Of a DNA stretch of 64,000 bases, positions 51,021 to 60,519 are shown piece by piece (positions within the stretch are counted from its first letter, which is position 1; each line of letters opens with the position of its first letter). The stretch lies in the NCBI GenBank assembly GCA_020634615.1, contig JACKBI010000013.1, positions 124,001 through 188,000 of the forward strand, read 5' to 3'. The notes under the pieces are model-generated. The model was not told the DNA's origin, ran no database searches, and saw only the letters and a list, made by a program, of their open reading frames with translations. The stretch comes from Anaerolineales bacterium (GTDB lineage: Bacteria; Chloroflexota; Anaerolineae; JAAEKA01). The translations under genes and the position numbers were made by a program.

Positions 51021-54000
51021 ATGTACCAGACCGACGATTTCGTCCATCTTCATGTTCATTCAGAGTTTTCGCTCCTCGACGGCCTTGGCCGGGTCGACAA
51101 GCTGGTGGAGCGCGCCAAGGCCCTGGGGCAGCCCGCGCTGGCCTTGACCGACCACGGTACGATGCATGGCGTGATTCCGTTCTTTCGCGCATGCAAATCA
51201 GCCGGGATTCGTCCGGTGATCGGCGTTGAGGCGTACATGACCCGCTGGGGGCGCCCGATGACAGGCCGCGATTCGGTCGATGACAAGGATCGCCATCACC
51301 TGCTGCTGCTGGCCCAGAACCAGACGGGCTATCGCAATCTCCTCAAGATATGTTCTGACGCACAACTCGAAGGCTACTACTACAAGCCGCGCATCGACGC
51401 TGAGTATCTGGCTGCCAACGCCGAGGGGCTAATCTGTACCACAGGCTGTCTGGCGGCTGAGCTGCCCAGCCTGCTCAATCCGGAAAAAGGCGCTCTGCCT
51501 CAGGAGCGGCTGGCACTGGACCGGCTGCACTGGTATCTCGATGTGTTTGGCAAGGACCGTTTCTTTATCGAGCTGCAGGAACACGATATCCCGGCGCTGC
51601 AAACGGTCAACAAGACACTGGTTGACTGGTCAGCGCGCTATGACGTGGGCATGATAGCAACCAACGATGTTCATTACGTCGAAGCGCGCGACGCTGCCTA
51701 CCACGATGTGCTGCTGTGTGTGCAGACCGGCTCGCTGGTGCAGGCCAGCGACCGGATGCGTATGTCGGGCGGAAGCTATTATCTCAAGAGCGGTCAGGAG
51801 ATGCGCGATATTTTCCGCCCGTTGGTGAATCTGCCGGAAAGCGCGTTTACCAACACCCTGCGGATCGCCGAGATGTGTGATGTCGATCTGGAGGACAAGA
51901 GCTTCCACTTGCCCGACACCGATATTCCGGAAGGTCATACCTACGAGAGCTATCTGCGCCAGATGACCGATGAGGGGCTGCGCTGGCGTTACGGGGCGCG
52001 GGCAGATGACCCGGATGTGCAGGCGCGCAAGGAACACGAACTGAAGATCATCCACCAGATGGGCTTCGACGTCTACTTCCTGATCGTCGCAGATCTTTGC
52101 TTGTACGCGCGCGGCCGCGGCATCTGGTACAACGTACGCGGCTCCGGGGCTGGTTCGATCGTAGCCTATTCGGTGGGTATCACGGGCATCGACCCGCTGG
52201 TGAATAACCTGGTTTTCGAGCGCTTCCTGAACCCCGGTCGTGTCACCATGCCCGACTTCGATCTTGACTTCCCCGACGACCAGCGCGAGGAAATGATCCG
52301 CTACACCATCGCCAAGTATGGCGCGGATCACGTGGCGCAGATCGTGAGTTTCGGACGCATGAAGGCCCGCGCGGCAGTGCGCGATGTGGGCCGGGCGTTG
52401 GACGTGCCGCTGGACGAAGTGGACCGGATCGCCAAGCTGATCCCGGCTATTCCTGGCAAGCCGGTGACCATCGAGCAGGCGCTGGGGCGTGATGCCAAAA
52501 AGCCGGATCTTGTCGTGCCTGACATGGTGACGGAGTATGAGTCGCACGACTACGTCCGGGAACTGCTGGACAATGCGATGGCGCTGGAAGGTGTGGCGCG
52601 ACATTCCAGCACGCACGCCGCAGCGGTTATCGTCACCGATCAGCCGCTGACCACCTACCTGCCGGTGATGCGGCCGCAGAAAGCGGTGATCACCGAGGCG
52701 GTGACGCAGTTCGAGTTCCCGATCTGTGAGAGCATCGGTCTGCTGAAGGTCGATTTCCTGGGGCTGTCGACGCTGACGGTCATGCGCGAGGCGACACGTA
52801 TCATCCGCGAGCGGCATGGGGTTGAGTTCACGCTGGACAACATTCCGCTGGACGACGAGGAGAGCTACAAGCTGCTTTCCAGCGGCGAAGTGTCCGGGGT
52901 ATTTCAGGTAGAAGGCGCCGGCTTGCGTCGCATGCTGCAAGACATGCAGCCCAGCGAGTTCAATCACATCGTGGCCGCCATCAGCCTCTATCGCCCCGGC
53001 CCAATGGATTTTATCCCCGAATATATCGCTGTGATGCACGGTCGCAAGGAAGCGGAATATGTCCATCCGGTGTTGGAGCCGATCCTGGGTGAGACCTACG
53101 GCATTTGCGTCTACCAGGAACAGGTCATCCGGTTGTTAACCGACATCGCCGGCTACACGGCGGGCGAAGCGGACAACGTACGCCGTGGCATCAGCAAGAA
53201 ATCTGAGAAGGTGCTGATCCAGCATCGCGAGATTTTTGCCGAAGGATCGAAGGCGCGGGTAGGGCTGACGCGTAAGGAGGCCGATGCCATTTGGGACGCG
53301 CTGATGGGGTTTGCGCGTTACGGCTTCAATCGTGCCCATGCCGCCGATTATGCGGTGATCACCGTCCAAACGGCCTATCTCAAGGCGCATTACCCGCTGG
53401 AATACATGGCAGCCATGTTGCAGGTGGAGCGCGACAACAGCGAGAAAGTCGCCTACTACATCACCGATTCGCGCCGCATGGGCATCGAGGTGCTGGCGCC
53501 CGACATCAACGCCAGCGGCATGGATTTCGTGGTCGAGCAACATGGCGAGGACATGCCGCCGCCGGTGGGCAAGGATTCACGCATCAGCTACACCTTCCCG
53601 ATTCCGCCAGGCGCAGCCATTCGCTACGGTCTGGCTGCTATCAAGAACGTCGGCGAGGGATCGGTGCAGGCAATTCTCGATGCCCGCCAGGACGGCGGCG
53701 CGTTCAAGACTCTGGAAGACTTCTGCCAGCGTGTCGATCTGCGCAAGGTTGGCAAAAAGGCGCTGGAGTGTCTGATCAAGGTCGGCGCGTTGGACCAGTT
53801 TGGCCGGCGGGCGCAACTGCTGGACGCCATGGATCAGATGATCGGCATCAGCAAGACAGGGCACGAGGCGGAAGAGGCTGGCCAGCTTACGATGTTCGAT
53901 CTGTTTGGCGGGGCTGCTGCGACTGCGCCGGCCAGCCTGCGGCTGAAAGATGTGCCGCCCATGTCGCCCAAAGAGCGTCTGGCGCTCGAGAAGGAGCTGC

Positions 54001-55037
54001 TGGGCGTCTTCGTCTCTTCGCATCCATTGCAGCAGATGACCGTCGATCTGACGGGGATCATCACCTGCTTCTGCGGCGACATCGACGAAACTTATGCCGG
54101 CAAGAACGTGGTATTGGCCGGCAACGTGGTGCGCATCAACGAGATTACCACCAAGAAGGGCGCCAAGATGGCCTTCGTCACGTTGGAAGACTTGCAGGGC
54201 CAGTGCGACATGGTGGTATTTCCCAAGGTCTGGGAGGCGACCCGCGACAAGTGGCAACAGGACAAGATCGTTTTGGTGCGCGGCAAGGCGGACAAGCGTG
54301 GCGAGCAGATGACGGTGATCTGTGATGAGGTCCAGGACTACGTGATGCGCGCCATCGATCTTGGCGGTGACGCTGACAACTCTGCCCGCCTGCCCGTTCA
54401 GCCTGAGTTCGTCGATGCGAACGGCAGCGCAAGATCCGCCGCGCCCTTCGCCTCACCGGCGCGACTCGCCGAGGAGGAAGTGGACTACGACACCTCTTCA
54501 TCGGAGAGCGACAACCCGTTTGCGCTGGAAGAACCGGACTGGTTGCGCGAAGCGCCGGCGATGTGGGAGGATGGGGGCGGAAGGGAAAAGAAGGAAACGG
54601 GGGAGGCGACGAAAGCGAGTGAAGCAAGTGAAACAAGGGAAACGGTGGTCACTGCGCGGGCAGGTGAGCTGATAGTTGCTGAAACTGAACCTGATCTGAC
54701 TGATCACCGATTACCGGTCATCGATCACCAGCCACCAGTTGCTGACGACCGATCACCGATCACGGATCACCGATTACCTGTTCCTGCGCGGCAGCCCGTC
54801 GAGGTGTGTGTCACAGTCCATCGCTCTCACGACGTCGAGCGCGACAAGAAACTGCTGTCATGGGTGTATGATCTGCTGCGCGAGCAGCCCGGTCCCGATC
54901 GCTTCTGTGTCGTGCTGAAGAAAAACGGCAGTGCGCTGCGACTGGATTTCCCCAACGATACCACAGATTTCAACAACGAACTGCGTCAGCAGCTTGCCCG
55001 GCGGCTGGGAGATGCCAACGTCGAGGTCAGCGAATGA
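51021..55037 (+). CDS. dnaE: DNA polymerase III subunit alpha
   Basis: Replicative polymerase of the DnaE class, 1338 residues. The N-terminal PHP domain has 'HLHVHSEFSLLDG' and 'LTDHGTMHG'; the palm has the catalytic aspartates in 'MPDFDLDFPDDQREEM'; then fingers ('GVFQVEGAGLRRMLQDM', 'PGPMDFIPEYI'), an HhH segment, and an OB domain near 1030-1115 ('KNVVLAGNVVRINEITTKKG'). Residues about 1132-1260 form an acidic, repetitive linker partly coded by intergenic-type repeats, followed by a conserved 75-residue C-terminal domain. ATG 51021 is chosen because an upstream in-frame ATG at 50973 overlaps the -10 box. Confidence 0.96.
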   Translation: MYQTDDFVHLHVHSEFSLLDGLGRVDKLVERAKALGQPALALTDHGTMHGVIPFFRACKSAGIRPVIGVEAYMTRWGRPMTGRDSVDDKDRHHLLLLAQNQTGYRNLLKICSDAQLEGYYYKPRIDAEYLAANAEGLICTTGCLAAELPSLLNPEKGALPQERLALDRLHWYLDVFGKDRFFIELQEHDIPALQTVNKTLVDWSARYDVGMIATNDVHYVEARDAAYHDVLLCVQTGSLVQASDRMRMSGGSYYLKSGQEMRDIFRPLVNLPESAFTNTLRIAEMCDVDLEDKSFHLPDTDIPEGHTYESYLRQMTDEGLRWRYGARADDPDVQARKEHELKIIHQMGFDVYFLIVADLCLYARGRGIWYNVRGSGAGSIVAYSVGITGIDPLVNNLVFERFLNPGRVTMPDFDLDFPDDQREEMIRYTIAKYGADHVAQIVSFGRMKARAAVRDVGRALDVPLDEVDRIAKLIPAIPGKPVTIEQALGRDAKKPDLVVPDMVTEYESHDYVRELLDNAMALEGVARHSSTHAAAVIVTDQPLTTYLPVMRPQKAVITEAVTQFEFPICESIGLLKVDFLGLSTLTVMREATRIIRERHGVEFTLDNIPLDDEESYKLLSSGEVSGVFQVEGAGLRRMLQDMQPSEFNHIVAAISLYRPGPMDFIPEYIAVMHGRKEAEYVHPVLEPILGETYGICVYQEQVIRLLTDIAGYTAGEADNVRRGISKKSEKVLIQHREIFAEGSKARVGLTRKEADAIWDALMGFARYGFNRAHAADYAVITVQTAYLKAHYPLEYMAAMLQVERDNSEKVAYYITDSRRMGIEVLAPDINASGMDFVVEQHGEDMPPPVGKDSRISYTFPIPPGAAIRYGLAAIKNVGEGSVQAILDARQDGGAFKTLEDFCQRVDLRKVGKKALECLIKVGALDQFGRRAQLLDAMDQMIGISKTGHEAEEAGQLTMFDLFGGAAATAPASLRLKDVPPMSPKERLALEKELLGVFVSSHPLQQMTVDLTGIITCFCGDIDETYAGKNVVLAGNVVRINEITTKKGAKMAFVTLEDLQGQCDMVVFPKVWEATRDKWQQDKIVLVRGKADKRGEQMTVICDEVQDYVMRAIDLGGDADNSARLPVQPEFVDANGSARSAAPFASPARLAEEEVDYDTSSSESDNPFALEEPDWLREAPAMWEDGGGREKKETGEATKASEASETRETVVTARAGELIVAETEPDLTDHRLPVIDHQPPVADDRSPITDHRLPVPARQPVEVCVTVHRSHDVERDKKLLSWVYDLLREQPGPDRFCVVLKKNGSALRLDFPNDTTDFNNELRQQLARRLGDANVEVSE
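54567..54790 (+). repeat. Repeat-derived linker inside dnaE
   Basis: First comes a purine-rich run (54567-54645, units GAAACGGG, GCGAGTGAAGC). Then GATCACCGATTAC-type units at 54702-54776, coding TDHRLPV, IDHQPPV, ADDRSPI and TDHRLPV. The second type matches the intergenic repeat at 42712-42786. The frame stays open throughout. Confidence 0.6.
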
Positions 55038-55074
55038 ACGCCTTATCACCTGCTGTTATCGCCAGGAGCGTATT

Positions 55075-57315
55075 ATGCCCCGAGTCTTGAAGATCATTGG
55101 CGTCATTGCCCTGATCAACGTTATTGTCCTTGTACTGTTGCTGGTTGTTGCAGCCATCATGCCGGAGCCAGCGGATCCGCCCATTGACATGGCCAACCAC
55201 GGCGCCGGTTCCAGCAGCGTCGAGCCGTCCTACTCCGGCCTGCAGCGCGCCTGGCCGGCCAGCAACGAGCCGGCCGACAACCCAACGACGCCTGAGAAGG
55301 CCGCGCTGGGCAAGTTGCTCTTCTTCGACCCACTGCTGTCTGAGAACAACAACATGGCCTGTGCGACCTGCCATCACCCTGACCTGGGGTTCGGCGACGG
55401 CCAGCCGGTAGCCAGCGGACCGTCCGGCCCGCTGACTCGCAACACACCGACATTGTGGAACGTCGACTATGTGCAGAAGCTGTTCTGGGACGGACGTATG
55501 GACTCGCTGGAGTCGCAGGTCAACTTCCCGCTGACGCACCCTAATGAGATGGGCGTCAGCGATATCGCGGCGCTGGAGGCCGAGCTGCGCGCCAACCCGG
55601 AGTATGTGGCCCTGTTCGACGCGGCCTTCGGCGGCGGTGAGCAGGCGGTCACAGCTGACAACATGGCGCGCGCGCTGGCCGCCTTTCAGCGCACGCTATT
55701 GAGCCAGAACAGCCAATTCGACCGCTACGCGGCGGGCAACTTCGACGCGCTGACACCGCAGCAGCGCCGCGGGCTGGCTCTGTTCCGCTCCGGCGCAACC
55801 CGCTGCTTCGAGTGCCACAGCGCGCCGACCTTTGCCAGCGACACCTTTCGCGTCGTCGGCGTGCCCAGCGACGATCCCGGCCGCGCCGGCGTGACGCCCG
55901 ACGGCCAACAGGGCGCGTTCAAGGTGCCCACGCTACGCAACATCGCATTGACCGCGCCGTATATGCACAACGGATCGCTGGCAACACTGGAGGATGTGGT
56001 CAACTTCTACGCCGACGGCGGCGGGCACGCCTTCGGCGTCGACAACGTGGATGTGTTCGTCAACGGCTTCGATCTCAACGACCAGGAGCGGTCCGATCTG
56101 GTGGCGTTCCTTTATGCACTGACCGACGAGTGGAGCCTGCCCGCGCTGCCGGAAGCGGTTCCATCTGGTCTGCCAGTGGTGCAGCGCCTCGAAAACCCGG
56201 CGCGTGCACAGGCGTTTGCCATCAACCGCGGCGGCGGCGGCGAGACAGCAGCGCCCCACGATCCTACAACTATCACGGTCCAGAACGGCGAGTCGATCCA
56301 GACGGCCATCGACCGCGCCCAGCCGGGCGACACCGTGCTGATCCCCTACGGCACCTACCACGAAACGGTCGCCGTGGACATCAGCGATCTGACCATCGAG
56401 GGCATTCCCAACGAACAGGGCGAGTGGCCGGTTCTCGACGGCGAGTTCAAGCTGGCCGACGGCTTTGTGGCGTCGGGCAACAACTTTGCGCTGGGCAAGC
56501 TGGCAGTGAAGAATTACAACGACAACGGCGTCCTGGTGGAAGGGGCGACTGGTGTCCACATCTACGACGTGTACGCCGAGCGGACGGGCACCTACGGCAT
56601 CTATCCGGTACGCAGCACCAACGTTCTGGTGGAGCGGGTCGAGGTGACTGGCGTCGAGGACGCCGGCATCTACGTCGGCCAATCGGAGAACGCGGTCGTG
56701 CGCGACTGCATGGCCCATGGCAATGTGGCCGGCATCGAACTTGAGAACACGCTCAACGGCGAGGTGACCAACTGCCACGCCTACAACAACACGGCCGGCG
56801 TGCTGGTCTTCGTGCTACCGCAGTTGACATCGAAGATCTCGTCTAATACCCGCATTCATGGCAACCTGATCGAGAGCAACAACCTGGAAAACTTCGCGCG
56901 CGGCGGCGTGGTGAGCTTTGTGCCGCCGGGCATCGGTGTGCTGCTGCTGGGCGCCGACAACGCCGAGGTGTACGAAAACGTGATCAAGGACAACAAGACG
57001 GGCGGCATCGGTGTTTACAGCCTGACGCGAACGGGGGTGTTCGAGCCTAACGAACTGGACGTGGGGCCGCTGCCCGAAGGCAACCAGATCTACGACAACA
57101 TCCTGGTCAACAACGGATATGACCCGGACACGTTCCTGACCGATCTGGGCATCTCCGGTGCTGACATCATCTGGGACGGCTCCGGCGCCAACAATACGTT
57201 CGACCAGCCGGGCGCAAGCTCATTCCCGCCTATCCTGCCCAAGAGCAGTTGGCCGACGTTCCTGCACCGTGCCTATGACAACATTCTCAACTTCGCGGTG
57301 GAGCAGTTGATGTAG
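55075..57315 (+). CDS. Di-heme cytochrome c peroxidase fused to a parallel beta-helix domain
   Basis: The 746-residue product has an N-terminal transmembrane anchor (about 8-29). The MauG/CcpA-type di-heme domain (about 50-385) has heme sites 'MACATCHHP' (96-100) and 'RCFECHSAP' (244-248), plus 'FKVPTLRNIALTAPYMHNGS'. A right-handed beta-helix follows (about 408-700) with PbH1 repeats ('TITVQNGESIQTAIDRAQPG', 'DTVLIPYGTYHETVAV', 'AGIYVGQSENAVVRDC'). It should sit outside the membrane. Peroxidases reduce H2O2 with electrons from cytochrome c; the beta-helix suggests binding or modification of a polymer. ATG 55075 follows CAGGAG. Confidence 0.88.
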   Translation: MPRVLKIIGVIALINVIVLVLLLVVAAIMPEPADPPIDMANHGAGSSSVEPSYSGLQRAWPASNEPADNPTTPEKAALGKLLFFDPLLSENNNMACATCHHPDLGFGDGQPVASGPSGPLTRNTPTLWNVDYVQKLFWDGRMDSLESQVNFPLTHPNEMGVSDIAALEAELRANPEYVALFDAAFGGGEQAVTADNMARALAAFQRTLLSQNSQFDRYAAGNFDALTPQQRRGLALFRSGATRCFECHSAPTFASDTFRVVGVPSDDPGRAGVTPDGQQGAFKVPTLRNIALTAPYMHNGSLATLEDVVNFYADGGGHAFGVDNVDVFVNGFDLNDQERSDLVAFLYALTDEWSLPALPEAVPSGLPVVQRLENPARAQAFAINRGGGGETAAPHDPTTITVQNGESIQTAIDRAQPGDTVLIPYGTYHETVAVDISDLTIEGIPNEQGEWPVLDGEFKLADGFVASGNNFALGKLAVKNYNDNGVLVEGATGVHIYDVYAERTGTYGIYPVRSTNVLVERVEVTGVEDAGIYVGQSENAVVRDCMAHGNVAGIELENTLNGEVTNCHAYNNTAGVLVFVLPQLTSKISSNTRIHGNLIESNNLENFARGGVVSFVPPGIGVLLLGADNAEVYENVIKDNKTGGIGVYSLTRTGVFEPNELDVGPLPEGNQIYDNILVNNGYDPDTFLTDLGISGADIIWDGSGANNTFDQPGASSFPPILPKSSWPTFLHRAYDNILNFAVEQLM

Positions 57316-57331
57316 CGGCCGATCTATGCTT

Positions 57332-57429
57332 GCTCCGGCCGATCTCCGACCGAGCCGCTCCGCTCATTTCCTGCTCTGGCCGGTCTGCGACCGAGCCAGC
57401 ACCGGACTCGGTCGGAGACCGGTCAGAGC
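57332..57429. repeat. Cluster of three GGTCGGAGACC-type repeats
   Basis: Two direct copies, GCTCCGGCCGATCTCCGACC at 57332-57351 and GCTCTGGCCGGTCTGCGACC at 57373-57392, are followed by an inverted copy with CGGTCGGAGACCGGTCAGAG at 57409-57428. Same family as 7756 and 46863-46947; again just after a stop codon. Confidence 0.65.
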
Positions 57430-57500
57430 GAGGAACTGTGAGAGATCTGTTCAGGGCAACGAGTACTGCCAGCGCTGTCTGAAGTCGTTAGCTGAAAACA

Positions 57501-57535
57501 AAGGACTGCCGGTCTGTGAGGCACCGGCAGTCCTT
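57501..57535. terminator. Bidirectional terminator between the peroxidase and SIMPL genes
   Basis: AAGGACTGCCGGT/ACCGGCAGTCCTT, a perfect 13-bp stem with a nine-base loop, lies between convergent genes. Confidence 0.8.
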
Positions 57536-57561
57536 CTGTTCTGTAGATACTGACCAGGGAG

Positions 57562-58335
57562 TTACTGCGCTGCAGCGTCGGCGATGGCGTACACGACCTG
57601 CAACTGGGCGGTCATCTCCAACTCGCCGGGGGCGAGAGGACCACCGCCCTTGCCGAGAGCGTAGCTGGCGTTAACGCTTGCCATTGGCACTGCGTTGCCT
57701 GAAATCACCTCGCTGATGCTGATCAGCTCGCCGACGGCAACGTCGTGCAGGGCAGCAAGTTCTTCAGCGCGAGCGAGAGCATCTTCGGACGCCTTCTTGC
57801 GCGCCTCAGCCATCACGGTGTCGGGGTCACCCACGCTGAAATTCACGCCGTAGATGTTGTTAGCGCCGGCCGCAATCGCGGCTTCCAGCACATCGCCGAC
57901 CTTGCTCAGATCGCGGATCGTGACGGTGACGCTATTGCTGACGTGGTAGATCACGTCGCTGCTCGGTTGTCCATCGGGACCGGTCGGGCGTTCGACGTAG
58001 ATGTTGAACCCGGACGTCTGTACGTCTTTGGTGGGAATGCGCAGCTTGGTCAGCGCTGCCAGCACCGCGTCCATGGTGTCGGACACGTCCGCGCTGGCCT
58101 GCTCGGCGCTGTCGCCGGTCATCTCGACGCCGATCTGCACCGAGGCCACATCCGGAACGACAGCGACCGTGCCCTCGCCAACCACGGTGATCGTACGCGG
58201 CAGGACCGCTGCAGTTCCTGTTGCGCTTTGAGCCTCGACTGGTTGCGGCATGCTGTTTACAGCCAGGAACAGACCTGCTCCGGCCAGCAGCACCGCCAGC
58301 GCAATGACGACATACCGGTAAGTTTTCTCAGACAT
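57562..58335 (-). CDS. SIMPL-domain (DUF541) exported protein
   Basis: The 257-residue protein has an N-terminal signal-anchor (about 8-30) and a SIMPL/DUF541 domain. The domain starts 'RTITVVGEGTVAVVPDVASV', continues 'LRIPTKDVQTSGFNIYVE', and has the 'EARKKASEDALARAEELAAL' helix. Family members (BP26, YggE) form oligomeric rings in the envelope; roles in oxidative stress have been proposed. GGAGGT precedes ATG 58335. Confidence 0.87.
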   Translation of the reverse strand: MSEKTYRYVVIALAVLLAGAGLFLAVNSMPQPVEAQSATGTAAVLPRTITVVGEGTVAVVPDVASVQIGVEMTGDSAEQASADVSDTMDAVLAALTKLRIPTKDVQTSGFNIYVERPTGPDGQPSSDVIYHVSNSVTVTIRDLSKVGDVLEAAIAAGANNIYGVNFSVGDPDTVMAEARKKASEDALARAEELAALHDVAVGELISISEVISGNAVPMASVNASYALGKGGGPLAPGELEMTAQLQVVYAIADAAAQ

Positions 58336-58452
58336 TTGACTTTACCTCCAATTCGTTCTGAATCGTTTTCGACTTGATGCAGCGATGTTGAAACGCTGCA
58401 CCAGATATCACGACAGACGTCTGGCGCGTGTTCACTCCTGGGTGCTAACGCG

Positions 58453-58487
58453 AAGAGACAGCCACTTTTCGCAAGTGGCTGTCTCTT
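58453..58487. terminator. Terminator downstream of etfA
   Basis: AAGAGACAGCCACTT/AAGTGGCTGTCTCTT (15 bp, five-base loop) followed by TTTG on the plus strand, 30 bases after the etfA stop. The stem shares AGAGACAGCCA with the hairpin at 12939. Confidence 0.8.
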
Positions 58488-58518
58488 TTGATTCTATCTG
58501 TTGAGCGAAGGCAACAGG

Positions 58519-59496
58519 CTAAAGGCGCTTCTTGAACTCAGCGGTCAGCGCCGGCACGACCTCGAACAGGTCGCCGACGACGCCGTAGTTGGCTACCTGG
58601 AAGATCGGCGCTTCAGGATCCTTGTTGATCGCGACGATGATCTTGGAGTTGCCCATGCCGGCCAGGTGCTGGATCGCGCCGCTGATGCCGCAGGCGATAT
58701 AGAGGTCGGGTCGTACCGTCTTGCCGGTCTGGCCCACCTGGTGCTTGTAGGGGATGTAGCCCGCATCCACGGCCGCGCGGCTGGCGCCCATTGCGCCGCC
58801 CAGCGAGTCGGCCAGATCCTTGACCAGCTTGAAGCCCAGCTCAGGATCTTTGGCCACGCCGCGGCCGCCGCTGACGATGATCTTGGCGTCGGTCAGACTG
58901 ACCTCACCGCCGGCGGTCGCCTCGAAGGAGTCGATCTGCTCGCGGATGTCGCCCGCGGCCATGACGGCGCCGGAGCGCACGATCTCGCCTGCTGCGCCGT
59001 CAGCTTCCGGTGTGGGGAAGGAACGGGGCCGGATGCTGGCAACGGCCAGCGGTCCGACGAAGCGAACCGTAGTCAACATATTGCCGGAGAAGACGGGTCG
59101 GACTGCGGTCAGTTCGCCGCCGTCCACCGCCAGATCGCTGCAATCCGCGGCCAGGCCCGCACCCAGATCGCACGCCACCACGGCCGACAGGTCGCGGCCG
59201 CGCGTGGTGGCCGGGAAGAGAACCGCCTTGGGGCTGTGCGCCTTGACCAGATCCTCGACAACGGCTGCATACGGCTCGATCCGGAAAGCTGCCAGCGAGG
59301 CATCTTCGACCAGATGCACCACGTCGGCGCCGTAGGTCAGCGCCTCATTGGCCACCGCTTCGACGCCGTTGCCGATGACGACAGCGGCCAGTTTGCCGCC
59401 CATTTGGCCGGCCAGCGACTTAGCCTTGCCCAACACTTCCCATGATACGGGGGACGCCTGGCCATTGAACTGTTCGATGTATACTAAAATACTCAT
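58519..59496 (-). CDS. etfA: Electron transfer flavoprotein subunit alpha
   Basis: Holds the FAD that passes electrons from acyl-CoA and other dehydrogenases. The 325-residue protein has the N-terminal ETF fold ('LVYIEQFNGQASPVSWEVLG') and the C-terminal FAD domain with the family signature 'YIACGISGAIQHLAGMGNSK' then 'IVAINKDPEAPIFQVANYG'. GGGAGAG lies before ATG 59496; etfB ends 15 bases upstream. No ETF-quinone oxidoreductase gene or fixCX is in the window, so the usual rather than the bifurcating type is possible but not settled. Confidence 0.94.
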   Translation of the reverse strand: MSILVYIEQFNGQASPVSWEVLGKAKSLAGQMGGKLAAVVIGNGVEAVANEALTYGADVVHLVEDASLAAFRIEPYAAVVEDLVKAHSPKAVLFPATTRGRDLSAVVACDLGAGLAADCSDLAVDGGELTAVRPVFSGNMLTTVRFVGPLAVASIRPRSFPTPEADGAAGEIVRSGAVMAAGDIREQIDSFEATAGGEVSLTDAKIIVSGGRGVAKDPELGFKLVKDLADSLGGAMGASRAAVDAGYIPYKHQVGQTGKTVRPDLYIACGISGAIQHLAGMGNSKIIVAINKDPEAPIFQVANYGVVGDLFEVVPALTAEFKKRL

Positions 59497-59511
59497 TTTT
59501 TCTCTCCCAGA

Positions 59512-60306
59512 TCAAATGACCTTCTCGGCCATCAACAAATCGGCCAGCTTGGCAGCGGTGGCCTCGACGGTAGCTTCTTTGACCAGCACCACCTGCGACG
59601 AGCGGGCAGCCGGTTTGCGCAGATCGGTCCACTGGGCAAGAGCGGCTGTTTGGCCGACGCTTCCGGCGCTTACGTCCAGGTCAGCCAGCGACCAGACCGG
59701 TATCTGCGCCTTGGACGCCTTGCGGATGCCCATAAATGTCGGATAGCGCGGGTCGTTGATTTCCTTGCTGACCGAGACCACAGCGGGCAGGCTGGCAGTC
59801 AGGGTCTCGCGGCCTTCTTCAAGCTGGCGCTCGACCGTGATCTTGCCTCCCGCTACGTCAACGATTTTGGTGACATTTGTCAGAAGAGTTGCGCCCAGCT
59901 TACGGGCCAGTCCAGGGGCTACCAATCCGCTGTTGCCGTCCACCGATTGCTTGCCGGCCAGCACCACGTCCACGGGGCCGTTTTTCTTGATGGCGGCTGC
60001 CAGAATCGTGGCGGTTCCCCAGGCATCAGAACCGGCGAAAGCAGGGTCGCTGAGCAGGACTGCGCTTTGCACGCCGCGCGCGATGGCATCTTTCAGCGCC
60101 TCGGTCGCCTTTTCCTCGCCAACCGTGACAACGGTGACATCGCCGCCGAATCGATCCTGCAATTGCAGGCCTTCCTCCACGGCAAACTCGTCCCATGGAT
60201 TGAGGACCAGCGTTGTCTTGATATCGCCGGACGTCACTTCAGCTACACTGATCTTGGGAAGCTCTGCTGTGTCGGGTGTCTGCTTGACACACACTACGAT
60301 GTTCAA
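59512..60306 (-). CDS. etfB: Electron transfer flavoprotein subunit beta
   Basis: Partner of EtfA, AMP- or FAD-binding. The 264-residue product starts 'NIVVCVKQTPDTAELPKIS' and has 'NPWDEFAVEEGLQLQDRFGG' and 'LAGKQSVDGNSGLVAPGLAR'. TTG 60306 is the start: AAGGAGGTGATC, a full-length Shine-Dalgarno sequence, lies with 7 bases of spacing. First gene of the etfBA operon, transcribed from the ext-10 box at 60355. Confidence 0.94.
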   Translation of the reverse strand: MNIVVCVKQTPDTAELPKISVAEVTSGDIKTTLVLNPWDEFAVEEGLQLQDRFGGDVTVVTVGEEKATEALKDAIARGVQSAVLLSDPAFAGSDAWGTATILAAAIKKNGPVDVVLAGKQSVDGNSGLVAPGLARKLGATLLTNVTKIVDVAGGKITVERQLEEGRETLTASLPAVVSVSKEINDPRYPTFMGIRKASKAQIPVWSLADLDVSAGSVGQTAALAQWTDLRKPAARSSQVVLVKEATVEATAAKLADLLMAEKVI

Positions 60307-60354
60307 GGGATCACCTCCTTGTGATTATTCGAACTCGGATCAAACGTTAGTAGG

Positions 60355-60363
60355 ATTATATCA
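60355..60363 (-). promoter_or_regulatory. Extended -10 promoter (TGaTATAAT) of etfBA
   Basis: On the minus strand TGATATAAT lies 49 bases before TTG 60306, in the same GTGATATAATC context as the promoter at 8958. Confidence 0.55.
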
Positions 60364-60450
60364 CGGTTGTGAACCATGGTGCTAGTTTTGGTGACTGGTT
60401 GTACGAGCGAGATTTGCTGCCAGAACGGATGTGCAGTCGGAAGCGTTTTG

Positions 60451-60459
60451 TGGTAGAAT
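60451..60459 (+). promoter_or_regulatory. Extended -10 promoter (TGgTAGAAT) of the cNMP/bPH2 gene
   Basis: TGGTAGAAT lies about 60 bases before ATG 60520; no good -35 hexamer is seen. Confidence 0.4.
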
Positions 60460-60519
60460 TGGTCAATCTGGGTATGTAGCCAGTTACGTGTAGACCAGAC
60501 ATACCGCCGTGACAAGCCT

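Noticed and set aside
51630..53066. 478-codon open frame antisense to dnaE
   Set aside because: Entirely within a strongly conserved polymerase gene; a codon-structure artefact.
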